Below, piece after piece: positions 1 to 8,069 of a stretch of 64,000 nucleotides of DNA (the stretch's first letter is position 1; the number at the start of each line of letters is the position of its first letter). Source of the DNA: Bacteroidales bacterium UBA2800 (GTDB taxonomy: Bacteria > Bacteroidota > Bacteroidia > Bacteroidales > Paludibacteraceae). The notes under the pieces were generated by a model, which worked only from the letters and a program-made list of their open reading frames with translations, made no database searches and was not told the origin of the DNA. The position numbers were made by a program, and so were the translations under genes. The stretch is from NCBI GenBank assembly GCA_002351925.1, contig DEHM01000013.1:1-64000 (forward strand), read 5' to 3'.

Positions 1-28
1 TGTGCTCTACCAACTGAGCTATTTCCGC
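1..28 (-). tRNA. 5' part of a tRNA gene, probably tRNA-Gly, cut by the window edge
   Basis: Read on the minus strand this is a tRNA 5' end: acceptor strand GCGGAAA, then the D-arm sequence TAGCTCAGTTGGTAGAGC. The anticodon lies outside the window, so the identity is a guess from resemblance to Bacteroides tRNA-Gly(GCC). A minus-strand promoter stands at 74-105. Confidence 0.8.
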
Positions 29-73
29 ATGCTTTTTGTTGTGTAAAAGAACACTGCTTCTGAAAAGCGGGTG

Positions 74-105
74 CAAAAGTACTGCTTTTTTTTTATATGA
101 CCAAA
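74..105 (-). promoter_or_regulatory. Promoter of the partial tRNA gene
   Basis: On the minus strand, TTTG (102-105) and TACTTTTG (74-81) are 20 bases apart. The TTTGGTCA form of the -33 box and the CACCCGCTTTTCAGAA leader recur at the tRNA-Lys and tRNA-Gln genes. Confidence 0.8.
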
Positions 106-196
106 TATTTTTGAAAAAAAATGCAAAAAAACTTCATTTTTGTCATTTCTTATAGACAATTTTGTGATTTTTTAAGGGAATTTGAATAAAAAGTAG

Positions 197-204
197 TATT
201 TTTG
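197..204 (+). promoter_or_regulatory. -7 element upstream of the DUF5606 gene
   Basis: TATTTTTG followed by CA, within the recurring AGTAGTAnTTTTGCA context, ends 28 bases before the ATG at 233. No TTTG stands 19-21 bases upstream, so only the -7 half is supported. Confidence 0.5.
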
Positions 205-232
205 CAACGAATTTTGAGAAATACGGACTTTT

Positions 233-649
233 ATGTTGAAGAACATACTCGCTATCACCGGTAAGCCCGGGTTGTATAAGTTGGTTAGTCGTGGCAATAA
301 CATGCTCATCGTCGAGTCGCTTCTGGATGGCAAACGCATGCCTACCTATGCGCGCGACAAAATCGTGGCGCTGAGCGATGTGTCGATGTTTACCAATGCC
401 GACGATGTGGCGCTGAGCGAGGTGCTGACCAATGCCGGTAAGAAGGAGAACCTCAAACCGGTAGCGCTGGACGTGAAGAAGGCTTCCAATGCCGAGCTGC
501 AGGCCTGGTTCGACCAGGTGCTTCCGGACTGGGACCGCGACCGCGTATATCCTTCCGACATCCGCAAACTAATCCAGTGGTATAACATCCTCATCAGCGC
601 CGGCATCACGGACTTTACCGTGAAGGACGAAGAAGAGGAAGCGAAATAA
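233..649 (+). CDS. DUF5606 domain protein
   Basis: This 138-residue cytoplasmic protein has the family's pattern: an N-terminal beta-rich segment (residues 6-53, GKPGLYKLVSRG then IVESLLDGKRMPTY), a helical C-terminal half and an acidic tail (EEEEAK). DUF5606 is restricted to Bacteroidota and has no established function. The ATG at 233 lies 28 bases after a -7 element. The stop codon is followed directly by the GTG start of the NIF3 gene, so the genes are co-transcribed and probably translationally coupled. It has no signal peptide or membrane segment. Confidence 0.88.
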   Translation: MLKNILAITGKPGLYKLVSRGNNMLIVESLLDGKRMPTYARDKIVALSDVSMFTNADDVALSEVLTNAGKKENLKPVALDVKKASNAELQAWFDQVLPDWDRDRVYPSDIRKLIQWYNILISAGITDFTVKDEEEEAK

Positions 650-1414
650 GTGCTCCTTAGGGAGATAATCAATAGCATAGAATCTGCAGTGCCACGGAGT
701 GCCCAGATGGACTGGGATAACTCGGGAATGCAGGTAGGCGACACAGGACGCGACATCAGTTCCGTTCTCCTGACCACAGACGTTACGCCAGACGTGGTCA
801 ATGAGGCTATTATGCTGGGTTGCCAACTTATCCTCTCTCATCATCCGCTTTTGTTCCGCGGGCTTCGACAAGTCTGCGGACAGACGCCTCAAGCGCGCGT
901 GGTGGCTACTGCCATCAAGCACGACATCGCTATCTATAGCGCTCACACCAGTCTGGATGTGGCGTCGGACGGTATCAACAGCCGCCTGGCAGATAAACTG
1001 GGATTGACGGATTGTCGTCCGTTGCTGGACAACGGGCTGGGGACCATCGGACATCTCTCCGCCCCGATGTCGTATGAGGCTTTCCTCCGTTGCGTGCGCG
1101 ATACCTTACATACCACGTATGTGCGCTACACGCGTCCGAGCGAGCAGACGCACGAAGTGCGTACCATAGCGCTCTGTGGCGGCGCAGGTGCGGAGTTTAT
1201 CGACGAGGCAATTGCCCAAGGGGCGGATGTGTACCTGACTGCCGATTGCAAGTACCACGAGTTCCAGGATGCCGAGGGGCGCATCGGACTGATCGATATT
1301 GACCACTGGGTAAGCGAACATCACGCCGCGGAGATATTCCGAGACCTGCTCAAGCCCTTCTGCCTGGAAGTACATATCAGTCAACAAGACAAGACACCAA
1401 TAAAAATACTGTAA
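650..1414 (+). CDS. NIF3-like dinuclear metal centre protein
   Basis: A 254-residue member of the NIF3/YbgI (DUF34) family, which form toroidal hexamers with a two-metal site; the physiological substrate is unsettled. Metal-ligand motifs are visible: SHHPL (His64, His65), AHTSLD (His99, Asp103) and a C-terminal HWVSEH. It is the short form, lacking the PII-like insert of about 100 residues found in longer relatives. The start is GTG at 650, on the base after the DUF5606 stop; no ATG gives the conserved N terminus. The zinc-ribbon gene follows two bases after the stop, and this NIF3-zinc ribbon pairing is common in Bacteroidota. Confidence 0.93.
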   Translation: MLLREIINSIESAVPRSAQMDWDNSGMQVGDTGRDISSVLLTTDVTPDVVNEAIMLGCQLILSHHPLLFRGLRQVCGQTPQARVVATAIKHDIAIYSAHTSLDVASDGINSRLADKLGLTDCRPLLDNGLGTIGHLSAPMSYEAFLRCVRDTLHTTYVRYTRPSEQTHEVRTIALCGGAGAEFIDEAIAQGADVYLTADCKYHEFQDAEGRIGLIDIDHWVSEHHAAEIFRDLLKPFCLEVHISQQDKTPIKIL

Positions 1415-1416
1415 AT

Positions 1417-2145
1417 ATGGCAAAAGAATTAACTATCGAACAAAAACTGAAGGCACTCTACGACCTGCAGCAAGTAGATTCTAAAATCGACGAACTGCGT
1501 ACGCTGGCAGGTGAGTTGCCGCAAGAAGTCAAAGACATGGCCGATGAGGTAGAAGGTCTGAAGACCCGTCTGACCAACATCGAGAATGACATCAAGGAGT
1601 GTGAGACACAAATCTCCGATCATCGCGTGCGTACCGAGAATGCGAATGCCAGCATCTCTCGCTACAAAGAGCAGCAGAACAACGTGCGCAACAACCGCGA
1701 GTTCGACAACCTGAACAAGGAGATCGAGTTCCAGGAGTTGGAGATCGAGGCTTCGCAGCGCAAGATCAAGCATTTCAGCGCCGAGCTGGAGGCACGTATC
1801 GCGGACAAGGCTAAGACGACCAAGGATATTGAGGAGCGCACCGTGGACCTTAACCAGAAGCGTAACGAGCTCGACCAGATCCTGGCTGAGACCAAGGCTG
1901 AGACCGAGACACTGGTACTGAAAGCCGGTGATCTGGAGAAGAAGATCGACGAGCGTCTGCTTTCCGCGTTCAAGCGTATCCGCAAGAATGCGCACAACGG
2001 TCTGGCAGTTGTCAAAGTAGAGCGCGACAGCTGTGGCGGTTGTCACGCCAAGATACCTGCTCAGCGTCAGCTGGATATCCGCACCCGCAAGAAAATTATC
2101 GTTTGCGAGTTCTGCGGCCGTATCCTGGTTGATCCGGATATGTAA
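1417..2145 (+). CDS. Coiled-coil protein with C4 zinc ribbon
   Basis: 242 residues. About residues 10-180 are a long charged coiled coil (for example LKTRLTNIENDIKECETQ), followed by a C-terminal zinc ribbon with Cys206-x2-Cys209 and Cys230-x2-Cys233. This is the zf-RING_7/CdsZ-like architecture. Relatives occur in many bacteria and some have been linked to ribosome or nucleic-acid functions, but no role can be assigned here. It is last in the DUF5606-NIF3 operon and ends three bases before the end of the convergent CPBP gene, with no room for a separate terminator. Confidence 0.9.
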   Translation: MAKELTIEQKLKALYDLQQVDSKIDELRTLAGELPQEVKDMADEVEGLKTRLTNIENDIKECETQISDHRVRTENANASISRYKEQQNNVRNNREFDNLNKEIEFQELEIEASQRKIKHFSAELEARIADKAKTTKDIEERTVDLNQKRNELDQILAETKAETETLVLKAGDLEKKIDERLLSAFKRIRKNAHNGLAVVKVERDSCGGCHAKIPAQRQLDIRTRKKIIVCEFCGRILVDPDM

Positions 2146-2148
2146 TCC

Positions 2149-2979
2149 TTATTTCTGCCCGGCGCGTTGCCTGAGCAGAAGAATCAATCCGATGCTGAGC
2201 ATGATACTCAGCACGCCTAACCACCAAGTTGTGCCGGCACCGATAGTGTCGGCATAATTTGTGTCCGTACCGTTGTCAAAGAGATAAAAACTCAGCACGG
2301 CCAGACTGTTGTTGACAAAATGCATCAGCATCGGTATCCAGAGATTGCCGGTCCAGACAAAGACATACCCGAACAGCGCTCCCATCAACATGCGCGGGAC
2401 GAAACCGTAGAACTGCATATGGATGGCAGAGAAGACAAAGGCGGTAATCCAGATAGCGGTATGGCGATTGCCCAGCACCTGTTGCAGCGTACCGCGAAAA
2501 GAGAGTTCTTCGGCCAGCGCCGGAAGAACGGCCAGCAGACCCATGTTAATAAGGATGATACCGAAATGGTCGGCTTCCAGAAAACGCTTCGTCAGAGCGG
2601 CAGCTTCGTCCTCCTGCTGACGCAGAAAATGTTCGATGAAATCGAGACTTTCCGGCAGTTCGAGCCTTCCGTTGAGGTCAGCCAGCAAATTGATGCCGGG
2701 TATCGCGCAGACCATGATGAGGATAGCCAATACGGCCACTTTGCCATTCGGACGACGGTCCAGTCCCAGCCACCGCAACGGACGGTAGTCGCCGCTCCAC
2801 CACCAGGCGCACATCAACGGCGGTATGGCAAAAGTGCCGAGTGTCTGCACGAACTGCAGCCACTTGAGTGACGCGGTGCTTAGACTTCCCATGCTCAGCA
2901 TGTACCATATTCCTACGGCGACGATGGTCAGGGCAGCCATCACCGCCAGCCATGTTAGTATGCGCTTCAGTATCTCCAT
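2149..2979 (-). CDS. CPBP family intramembrane metalloprotease
   Basis: 276-residue inner-membrane protein with about seven hydrophobic segments. The CPBP/Rce1 motifs are intact: EELSFRG (Glu157, Glu158, Arg162), FxxxH (His187 in FSAIHMQ) and HxxxN (His220 in MHFVNN). These form the glutamate/histidine site of CAAX-type intramembrane proteases. Some bacterial members mature bacteriocins or serve immunity, but no such neighbours are present. It lies 10 bases downstream of the sirtuin gene on the same strand and probably shares its promoter at 3696-3727. Confidence 0.9.
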   Translation of the reverse strand: MEILKRILTWLAVMAALTIVAVGIWYMLSMGSLSTASLKWLQFVQTLGTFAIPPLMCAWWWSGDYRPLRWLGLDRRPNGKVAVLAILIMVCAIPGINLLADLNGRLELPESLDFIEHFLRQQEDEAAALTKRFLEADHFGIILINMGLLAVLPALAEELSFRGTLQQVLGNRHTAIWITAFVFSAIHMQFYGFVPRMLMGALFGYVFVWTGNLWIPMLMHFVNNSLAVLSFYLFDNGTDTNYADTIGAGTTWWLGVLSIMLSIGLILLLRQRAGQK

Positions 2980-2989
2980 GACGGTCTGT

Positions 2990-3676
2990 CTATCGCTTCA
3001 GCAGTTGGTCCACCACTTCCGGCACGCCTACGGTAGCCGGTTTGCGGATATGGGTGATACGGTCTGCCCAGTTGCCGAACTCCGGCTGACCCGGATCGAC
3101 AAAATAGATAGGCACATCCGGACGGGCGTAGTGAATAAGCGAGGCCGCCGGATAGACATTCAGACTCGTACCTACCACCAGCATGATGTCGGCCTGCGAA
3201 GCCACGCGGCAGGCTTCCTCGAAATAGGGCACACCCTCCCCGAAGAAGACGATATACGGGCGCAGCAGCGAACCATCGGGATGGCGATCGCCGTAGTGTT
3301 GCTCCCAGCCCTCCAAGGGCACCGTAGCCAACTCATCGTTCTCCGAACGCAGTTTGGTGATCTCGCCGTGCAGGTGGATCACATTCTTCGCTCCTGCCCG
3401 CTCGTGCAGGTCGTCGATGTTCTGCGTGATGATGCGCGTGTCGGGCAAGGCCGCCTGCAGTTTGGCAATAGCTATGTGTGCCGCATTGGGCTGCGCCGCC
3501 AGCGTGTCACGACGACGGTCGTTATAGAACTTCACGCACAACTGCGGATTGTGCAACCATGCCTCGTGCGTACACACATCCTCTACACGGTAGTGCTCCC
3601 AGAGGCCGTCACTGTCGCGGAATGTTCCCAGTCCGCTCTCTGCGCTTACACCTGCGCCGGTAAATACTACGATCAT
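2990..3676 (-). CDS. Sir2-family NAD-dependent deacylase
   Basis: 228-residue sirtuin that would remove acyl groups from lysine using NAD. It has the NAD-binding GAGVSAESG at the N terminus, FRDSDGLW, TQNIDDLHERAG, the catalytic His in IHLHGEI, and VGTSLNVYPA. The four zinc cysteines normally found after the catalytic His are absent: the segment running to RPYIVFFGE contains none. I recall the same in related Bacteroidota sirtuins, so this is probably a clade trait and not decay. The ATG lies 20 bases from the -7 box of its promoter. It is divergent from lolD and is followed by the CPBP gene. Confidence 0.92.
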   Translation of the reverse strand: MIVVFTGAGVSAESGLGTFRDSDGLWEHYRVEDVCTHEAWLHNPQLCVKFYNDRRRDTLAAQPNAAHIAIAKLQAALPDTRIITQNIDDLHERAGAKNVIHLHGEITKLRSENDELATVPLEGWEQHYGDRHPDGSLLRPYIVFFGEGVPYFEEACRVASQADIMLVVGTSLNVYPAASLIHYARPDVPIYFVDPGQPEFGNWADRITHIRKPATVGVPEVVDQLLKR

Positions 3677-3695
3677 AAACTCTTGATTTTTGCTG

Positions 3696-3727
3696 CAAAA
3701 TTACATAAAAAAAATGACATGCACAAA
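3696..3727 (-). promoter_or_regulatory. Promoter of the sirtuin-CPBP unit
   Basis: Minus strand: TTTG (3724-3727) in TTTGTGCATGTCA, a 20-base spacer, then TAATTTTG (3696-3703) followed by CA. It is divergent from the lolD promoter. Confidence 0.82.
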
Positions 3728-3741
3728 AAAAAGCACAAATA

Positions 3742-3773
3742 TTTGTATATTTGCTTTTTTTGTAGTATTTTTG
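3742..3773 (+). promoter_or_regulatory. Promoter of lolD-gldB-sufS
   Basis: TTTG (3742-3745), a 20-base spacer, then TATTTTTG (3766-3773) followed by CACCCGC. It lies inside an open frame that extends upstream of lolD, which supports the downstream ATG at 3798 as the true start. Confidence 0.82.
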
Positions 3774-3797
3774 CACCCGCAAACAGTTTTTTATGCC

Positions 3798-4448
3798 ATG
3801 ATAGAAGTCAAAAATCTATACAAATCGTTCGGCGAGTTGGAAGTGCTGAAGGGCGTCAACCTCCGGGTTGAGAAAGGCGAGATAGTGGCCATCGTCGGTA
3901 AGTCCGGCGCCGGCAAGACTACGCTCCTGCAGATCATCGGCACGCTCGACCGTCCTACCAAGGGTCAGGTGCTCATCCAGGGGACAGATGTCTTCGCCAT
4001 GAAGGACCGTGACTTGGCCGCCTTCCGCAACCGCCATGTCGGCTTTATCTTCCAGTTCCACCAGCTCTTGCCGGAGTTCACGGCGCTGGAGAACGTGTGT
4101 ATCCCCGCCATGATTGCGCGCGAGAAAGAGAGCGACTATACGGCGCGGGCCACGAAGTTGCTGACCGACCTGGGGCTGAGCGACAGGTTGCAGCATAAGC
4201 CCAATGCCTTGTCTGGCGGCGAGAAACAACGTGTCGCTGCGGCGCGGGCGCTGATGATGAGTCCGGATATCATCCTGGCCGATGAACCGACAGGCAGTCT
4301 GGACGAGAAGAACAAACGCGAGCTGAGCGATTTGCTGCTCCAACTGCGCAAGGACTATGGTCAGACCATCCTGCTCGTCACGCACGACAAGGAGTTGGCG
4401 AGCATGGCCGATAGGGTGATTGAGATAAAAGATGGCGTGATAGGATGA
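3798..4448 (+). CDS. lolD: ABC transporter ATP-binding protein, LolD-like
   Basis: 216-residue ATPase of the MacB/LolD/FtsE class. It has Walker A GKSGAGKT (residues 34-41), the Q-loop in FQFHQLLPEF, the signature LSGGEKQR, and Walker B with D-loop in ILADEPTGSLD. LolD powers release of outer-membrane lipoproteins from the inner membrane with LolC/E, but no permease gene is adjacent, so the partner is unknown. The frame stays open upstream to 3690, but the promoter sits there and homologues begin MIEVKNLYKS. The stop overlaps the gldB start by four bases (ATGA), and gldB is itself a lipoprotein. Confidence 0.9.
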   Translation: MIEVKNLYKSFGELEVLKGVNLRVEKGEIVAIVGKSGAGKTTLLQIIGTLDRPTKGQVLIQGTDVFAMKDRDLAAFRNRHVGFIFQFHQLLPEFTALENVCIPAMIAREKESDYTARATKLLTDLGLSDRLQHKPNALSGGEKQRVAAARALMMSPDIILADEPTGSLDEKNKRELSDLLLQLRKDYGQTILLVTHDKELASMADRVIEIKDGVIG

Positions 4449-5449
4449 GAAAATTTCTGTATGTAGCGTTGTGTGCGTGTCTCCTGGCGGGTTGTCGGAA
4501 TGGGCGCACCTATTTCCCGAATCACTTGGAGCCCGAGCAGGTGACGCTTGTGCGTTTCGACAAGGCCTTGCTCAACGTCCACGAGGCGACCGTGGCACAA
4601 GATGTGCAGGTGCTCTACGACGAATACCCGCTCTTTATGCCCCTGTGGGTCGAAGATATCTTGGGTATCCCGAGTGCAGACACGGCCTATCTGGTGGAGC
4701 AACTGCCGCTCTTCCTCAACGACACGACCTACGGTTTCCGCCAGACCAACGCGCGCGAGCAGGCTGTCTTTGCCGATGTGAGTGAGTTGGAACAATCGCT
4801 CGGCCGGGCGTTCGCGCGTATCAGTTACCTCTATCCGGAGACCGAGTTGCCGACTTTCTATCTGTTTATCTCCGGCTTCCAGACGCCCATCTATTTCGCC
4901 GAAGAACTGGTCGGCATTGGCGCGGACATGTATCTGGGCGGCGACTACGAGTACTACAACCGCGTCGTCTACGACTACCAGAAACAGACCATGCGCAAGG
5001 AGTGTATCCCCGTGGATGTGGTGAGCGCCTATCTGTTCCGCACCCTGCCGTACACCAGTACCAAGAGCCGTTTGCTCGACCAGATGCTCTATCGCGGCAA
5101 GATCATGTATCTCACGGCGCAGATCTTCGACGCCTTGCCCGGCTACGAGGTCATGGGCTGGACCAAAGAACAATGGGACTGGTGTGTGCGCAACGAGGAA
5201 GCTATCTGGCACCTCGTCATGGACAAGCGCGACCTGTTCAAGACCGAGAGTCTCGTCCTGACGGGCTATCTGAACGATGGGCCGTTCACCTCCGAGGTCT
5301 CGCAGGATGCACCCGGACGACTCGGCATCTGGCTCGGCTGGCGGATTGCGGAGAGCTATATGGAGCATAACAAAGAGGTGTCCCTCCAGGACTTGATGGC
5401 GGAACCCGACGCACAGAAGATACTTGAAATGAGTTATTACAAGCCATGA
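4445..5449 (+). CDS. gldB: GldB-like gliding-motility lipoprotein
   Basis: 334 residues with a lipoprotein signal (MRKFLYVALCACLLAGC, lipid-accepting Cys17). The body matches GldB homologues in non-gliding Bacteroidales, including the FYLFISGF segment. In gliding Flavobacteria GldB is an essential lipoprotein of the motility apparatus; in Bacteroidales its role is undefined, and the fold belongs to a peptidase-like (DUF2268-related) group. It overlaps lolD and sufS by four bases each, so all three are one translationally coupled operon. The name rests on family resemblance; motility should not be assumed. Confidence 0.85.
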   Translation: MRKFLYVALCACLLAGCRNGRTYFPNHLEPEQVTLVRFDKALLNVHEATVAQDVQVLYDEYPLFMPLWVEDILGIPSADTAYLVEQLPLFLNDTTYGFRQTNAREQAVFADVSELEQSLGRAFARISYLYPETELPTFYLFISGFQTPIYFAEELVGIGADMYLGGDYEYYNRVVYDYQKQTMRKECIPVDVVSAYLFRTLPYTSTKSRLLDQMLYRGKIMYLTAQIFDALPGYEVMGWTKEQWDWCVRNEEAIWHLVMDKRDLFKTESLVLTGYLNDGPFTSEVSQDAPGRLGIWLGWRIAESYMEHNKEVSLQDLMAEPDAQKILEMSYYKP

Positions 5450-6684
5450 ACAGACAAGATTTCCCTATATTGAAAGAGCAGGTGCACGGCCAGCCGCTGG
5501 TGTACCTGGACAACGCGGCGACGAGTCAGAAGCCGCAGGCGGTGCTCGATGCCATCGTCGAGGCATATACCCACTGGAACAGCAATATCCACCGCGGCGT
5601 GCATCATCTAAGCCAAGTGGCGACGCTCAAGCACGAAGAGGCGCGGCGTGCCGTGGCGGATTTCATCCATGCTCGTAGCAGCGACGAGATCATCTTCACC
5701 AAGGGCACGACCGACGCTATCAACGCACTCGCCTTCAGCGTAGGCGAGTTGCTGCTCCACGAGGGCGATGAGATCATCGTCAGCGGACTCGAGCATCACT
5801 CCAATATCGTCCCGTGGCAGATGGTCTGCGAGCGCAAGAAAGCCGTCCTGCGCCACATCCCCCTGCGCGAAGACCTGTCGCTCGACATCGAGGCGTTCCG
5901 CGCCCTGCTGAACGACAAGACCCGGCTCGTGAGTGTCGCCCATGTCAGCAATGTGCTGGGCACTATCCAGCCCGTGGAAACTATCGTCCGTCTGGCGCAC
6001 GAACGCCATATACCCGTCTGTATCGATGGCGCGCAGAGTGTGCCGCACATGCGCGTAGACGTGCAGGCGCTCGACTGCGACTTCTTGGCTTTCTCCGGAC
6101 ATAAGATGTACGGCCCGACGGGTATCGGCGTGCTCTACGGCAAGCGCGAGTGGCTCGAACAACTGCCGCCGCACGAGGGGGGAGGAGAGATGATCAACCA
6201 TGTCCGCTGGAGCGGCACGACCTATAACGAGTTGCCCTATAAGTTCGAAGCCGGCACACCCAATTTCGTCGGCAGCTATGCCTTGCAGAAGGCTATCGAG
6301 TACATGCAATCGGTGGGCATGGAGGCTATCGAGGCGCACGAACGCGAACTGACCGACTACTGCGAAGCGCAGCTGAGCGCCATCGATGGCGTCCATATCT
6401 ACGCCGCCGGCCAGCCCAAAGCCGGAGTCATTAGTTTCAACGTTCAATCTCAAATCTCAAATCACAAATCACAAATCACAAATCTCATCCATCCTTTCGA
6501 CATCGGCACTCTCCTTGACCAGCAAGGCGTGGCGGTGCGTACGGGCCATCATTGTGCCGAACCCCTGATTGACGCACTCGCCGTCCCCGGTACCGTTCGA
6601 GTCTCCTTCGGCCTCTACAACGACCTCCACGACATCGACCTCTTCATCCAAGCCCTCCAAAAAGCCCAAATGATGCTGAGTTAA
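5446..6684 (+). CDS. sufS: SufS-type cysteine desulfurase
   Basis: 412-residue PLP enzyme that takes sulfur from cysteine for Fe-S cluster assembly. Lys220 in FSGHKMYGP binds PLP and Cys370 in RTGHHCAEP carries the persulfide; the group-II RTGHHC loop identifies SufS rather than IscS. Other SUF genes are not adjacent, although sufS usually follows sufBCD. Residues about 336-347, between the GVISFNV strand and HPFDIGTLL, are encoded by a 7-base tandem repeat and look like an insertion absent from typical SufS. The reading frame and all catalytic residues are intact. Confidence 0.95.
   Translation: MNRQDFPILKEQVHGQPLVYLDNAATSQKPQAVLDAIVEAYTHWNSNIHRGVHHLSQVATLKHEEARRAVADFIHARSSDEIIFTKGTTDAINALAFSVGELLLHEGDEIIVSGLEHHSNIVPWQMVCERKKAVLRHIPLREDLSLDIEAFRALLNDKTRLVSVAHVSNVLGTIQPVETIVRLAHERHIPVCIDGAQSVPHMRVDVQALDCDFLAFSGHKMYGPTGIGVLYGKREWLEQLPPHEGGGEMINHVRWSGTTYNELPYKFEAGTPNFVGSYALQKAIEYMQSVGMEAIEAHERELTDYCEAQLSAIDGVHIYAAGQPKAGVISFNVQSQISNHKSQITNLIHPFDIGTLLDQQGVAVRTGHHCAEPLIDALAVPGTVRVSFGLYNDLHDIDLFIQALQKAQMMLS
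6451..6485 (+). repeat. Heptanucleotide tandem repeat inside sufS
   Basis: Five 7-base units: CAAATCT, CAAATCA three times, CAAATCT, preceded by a partial CAATCT. They encode a Gln/Ser/Asn/His/Lys-rich insertion. The three CAAATCA copies are perfect. Confidence 0.9.
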
Positions 6685-6783
6685 AGAACAAAAAAGCATC
6701 AAAAAAGTCGCTTTTCAAATAGACAAATCCGTAAGTTGTTGATAATGAGGGTTTTTGCGTTTTGTCCTTTTCAAAGGTGTTTT

Positions 6784-6815
6784 CTTGCGTATATGCTGAA
6801 AAAGCAGTACTTTTG
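6784..6815 (+). promoter_or_regulatory. Promoter of the TPR regulator-secreted protein pair
   Basis: CTTG (6784-6787) in CTTGCGTATATGC, a 20-base spacer, then TACTTTTG (6808-6815) followed by CACCG, inside the AGCAGTACTTTTGCA context. The -33 box differs from TTTG at one base. Confidence 0.78.
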
Positions 6816-6836
6816 CACCGTCAAATGAAAACTGCG

Positions 6837-8069
6837 ATGAAAGCAAGTTGTAAGATCATAGTTCTTCTGTTGTTCCTCGCCCCACTATATGGGCGCGCGG
6901 CAGATGCGCGTTCCTATTATGAAGAAGGTAAGGCGCTGCGCGAGAAAGGGAAACAGGTCGCAGCTATGCGGGCTTTCATACGTGCTACCCATTGCGAGAC
7001 CGATAACGAGTCTTTACTCGGACGCGTCTATTCGAACATGGCGAACATGTGCCGCCAGGCGGATGACCATCAGACGGCTTTTGAGGTGTACCAATTAAGC
7101 GCACAGCACTTTGCTAAATCGTACGACTCGCTCGCTTATGCGTACGCCTTAAATAACATGGCGTGGGAACAAGCGGCGATGGGACATGAACAACACGCCT
7201 TGTCATTAGTCGATTCCGCAGTTACGTGTTATCCCTACTTGCCGCTGACTGAAAAAGTCATCGAGACCAAAGCCGCAGCCTGCTTTTTTGCACAGGAATA
7301 CGATTCCGTGCTTTATTATACCGCCTCTTCGCATGATTCGGACTACTTATTGATGCTGCGAGCACAGGCTTTTTCCTTCCTTCAGATGGACGATTCGGCT
7401 ACTTTCTATGCCAAGCAACTGTTGCCGCGTATGACCAATCCCTTCTATCTGGATGATCTCTATTATATCCTCACGCATAATGACCTCTCGGCACAAAAAG
7501 ACACTTTGCTGAAATGGTCTTCCGAGCGCGCGGATGTACAAAAACTGATCAAAGAACGGCACGGACAGTTAGCACTCTCCATTCATCTTCTCCAGCAAGA
7601 CCTGCATCCTCAAAAACAAAACCTTTCCATTTGGTTTATCCTTTTAATTGTAAGCGGTTTAGTACTCCTAATATGGCTTATTTATGTCGCGTATCAGCAA
7701 TACCTGCTGCATGCCGAAAAAGCGAAGTTTGAACAAGCGCGCATCCAAGAACTGAACGCTAACAAACAACTCTTACTGGAAAGCGAAGATATTCGGCAAG
7801 AACTGGCATGGAACGATTTTGAGGCATTGTGCCGGGAGATCAACAAACGCTTTTTTAACTTGGCAACCAAGTTGCAGGATATGGACATGAACGAACAAGA
7901 TATCCGCATGTGTATCTTGGTTCTCATCGGTTTGAGCCATAAGGAGACAGCCGAAATGCTCAACTGTTCGCCCAAGAGTATAGGCAAACTCAAAGACCTC
8001 ACAGCACACAAACTCGGCGTTTCCGGCGGACAACTACAAGACAAATTACTAAAAAAAGCAATACTATGA
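6837..8069 (+). CDS. TPR membrane regulator with C-terminal helix-turn-helix
   Basis: About 410 residues. It has a signal peptide (MKASCKIIVLLLFLAPLYG), a TPR-rich domain (about residues 25-255) probably outside the inner membrane, one transmembrane helix (IWFILLIVSGLVLLIW), a coiled-coil stretch, and a C-terminal LuxR-like DNA-binding region (IGLSHKETAEMLNCSPKSI). This is the common Bacteroidota TPR-TM-HTH one-component regulator. I chose the ATG at 6837: the -7 box ends at 6815, so the upstream ATG at 6825 would leave almost no leader, although it remains possible. It overlaps the next gene by four bases, so that secreted protein is the obvious partner or target. Confidence 0.85.
   Translation: MKASCKIIVLLLFLAPLYGRAADARSYYEEGKALREKGKQVAAMRAFIRATHCETDNESLLGRVYSNMANMCRQADDHQTAFEVYQLSAQHFAKSYDSLAYAYALNNMAWEQAAMGHEQHALSLVDSAVTCYPYLPLTEKVIETKAAACFFAQEYDSVLYYTASSHDSDYLLMLRAQAFSFLQMDDSATFYAKQLLPRMTNPFYLDDLYYILTHNDLSAQKDTLLKWSSERADVQKLIKERHGQLALSIHLLQQDLHPQKQNLSIWFILLIVSGLVLLIWLIYVAYQQYLLHAEKAKFEQARIQELNANKQLLLESEDIRQELAWNDFEALCREINKRFFNLATKLQDMDMNEQDIRMCILVLIGLSHKETAEMLNCSPKSIGKLKDLTAHKLGVSGGQLQDKLLKKAIL

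Noticed and set aside
4445..5449. Evidence of gliding motility from GldB
   Set aside because: GldB homologues occur in many non-gliding Bacteroidales and no other gld or spr genes are in the window.
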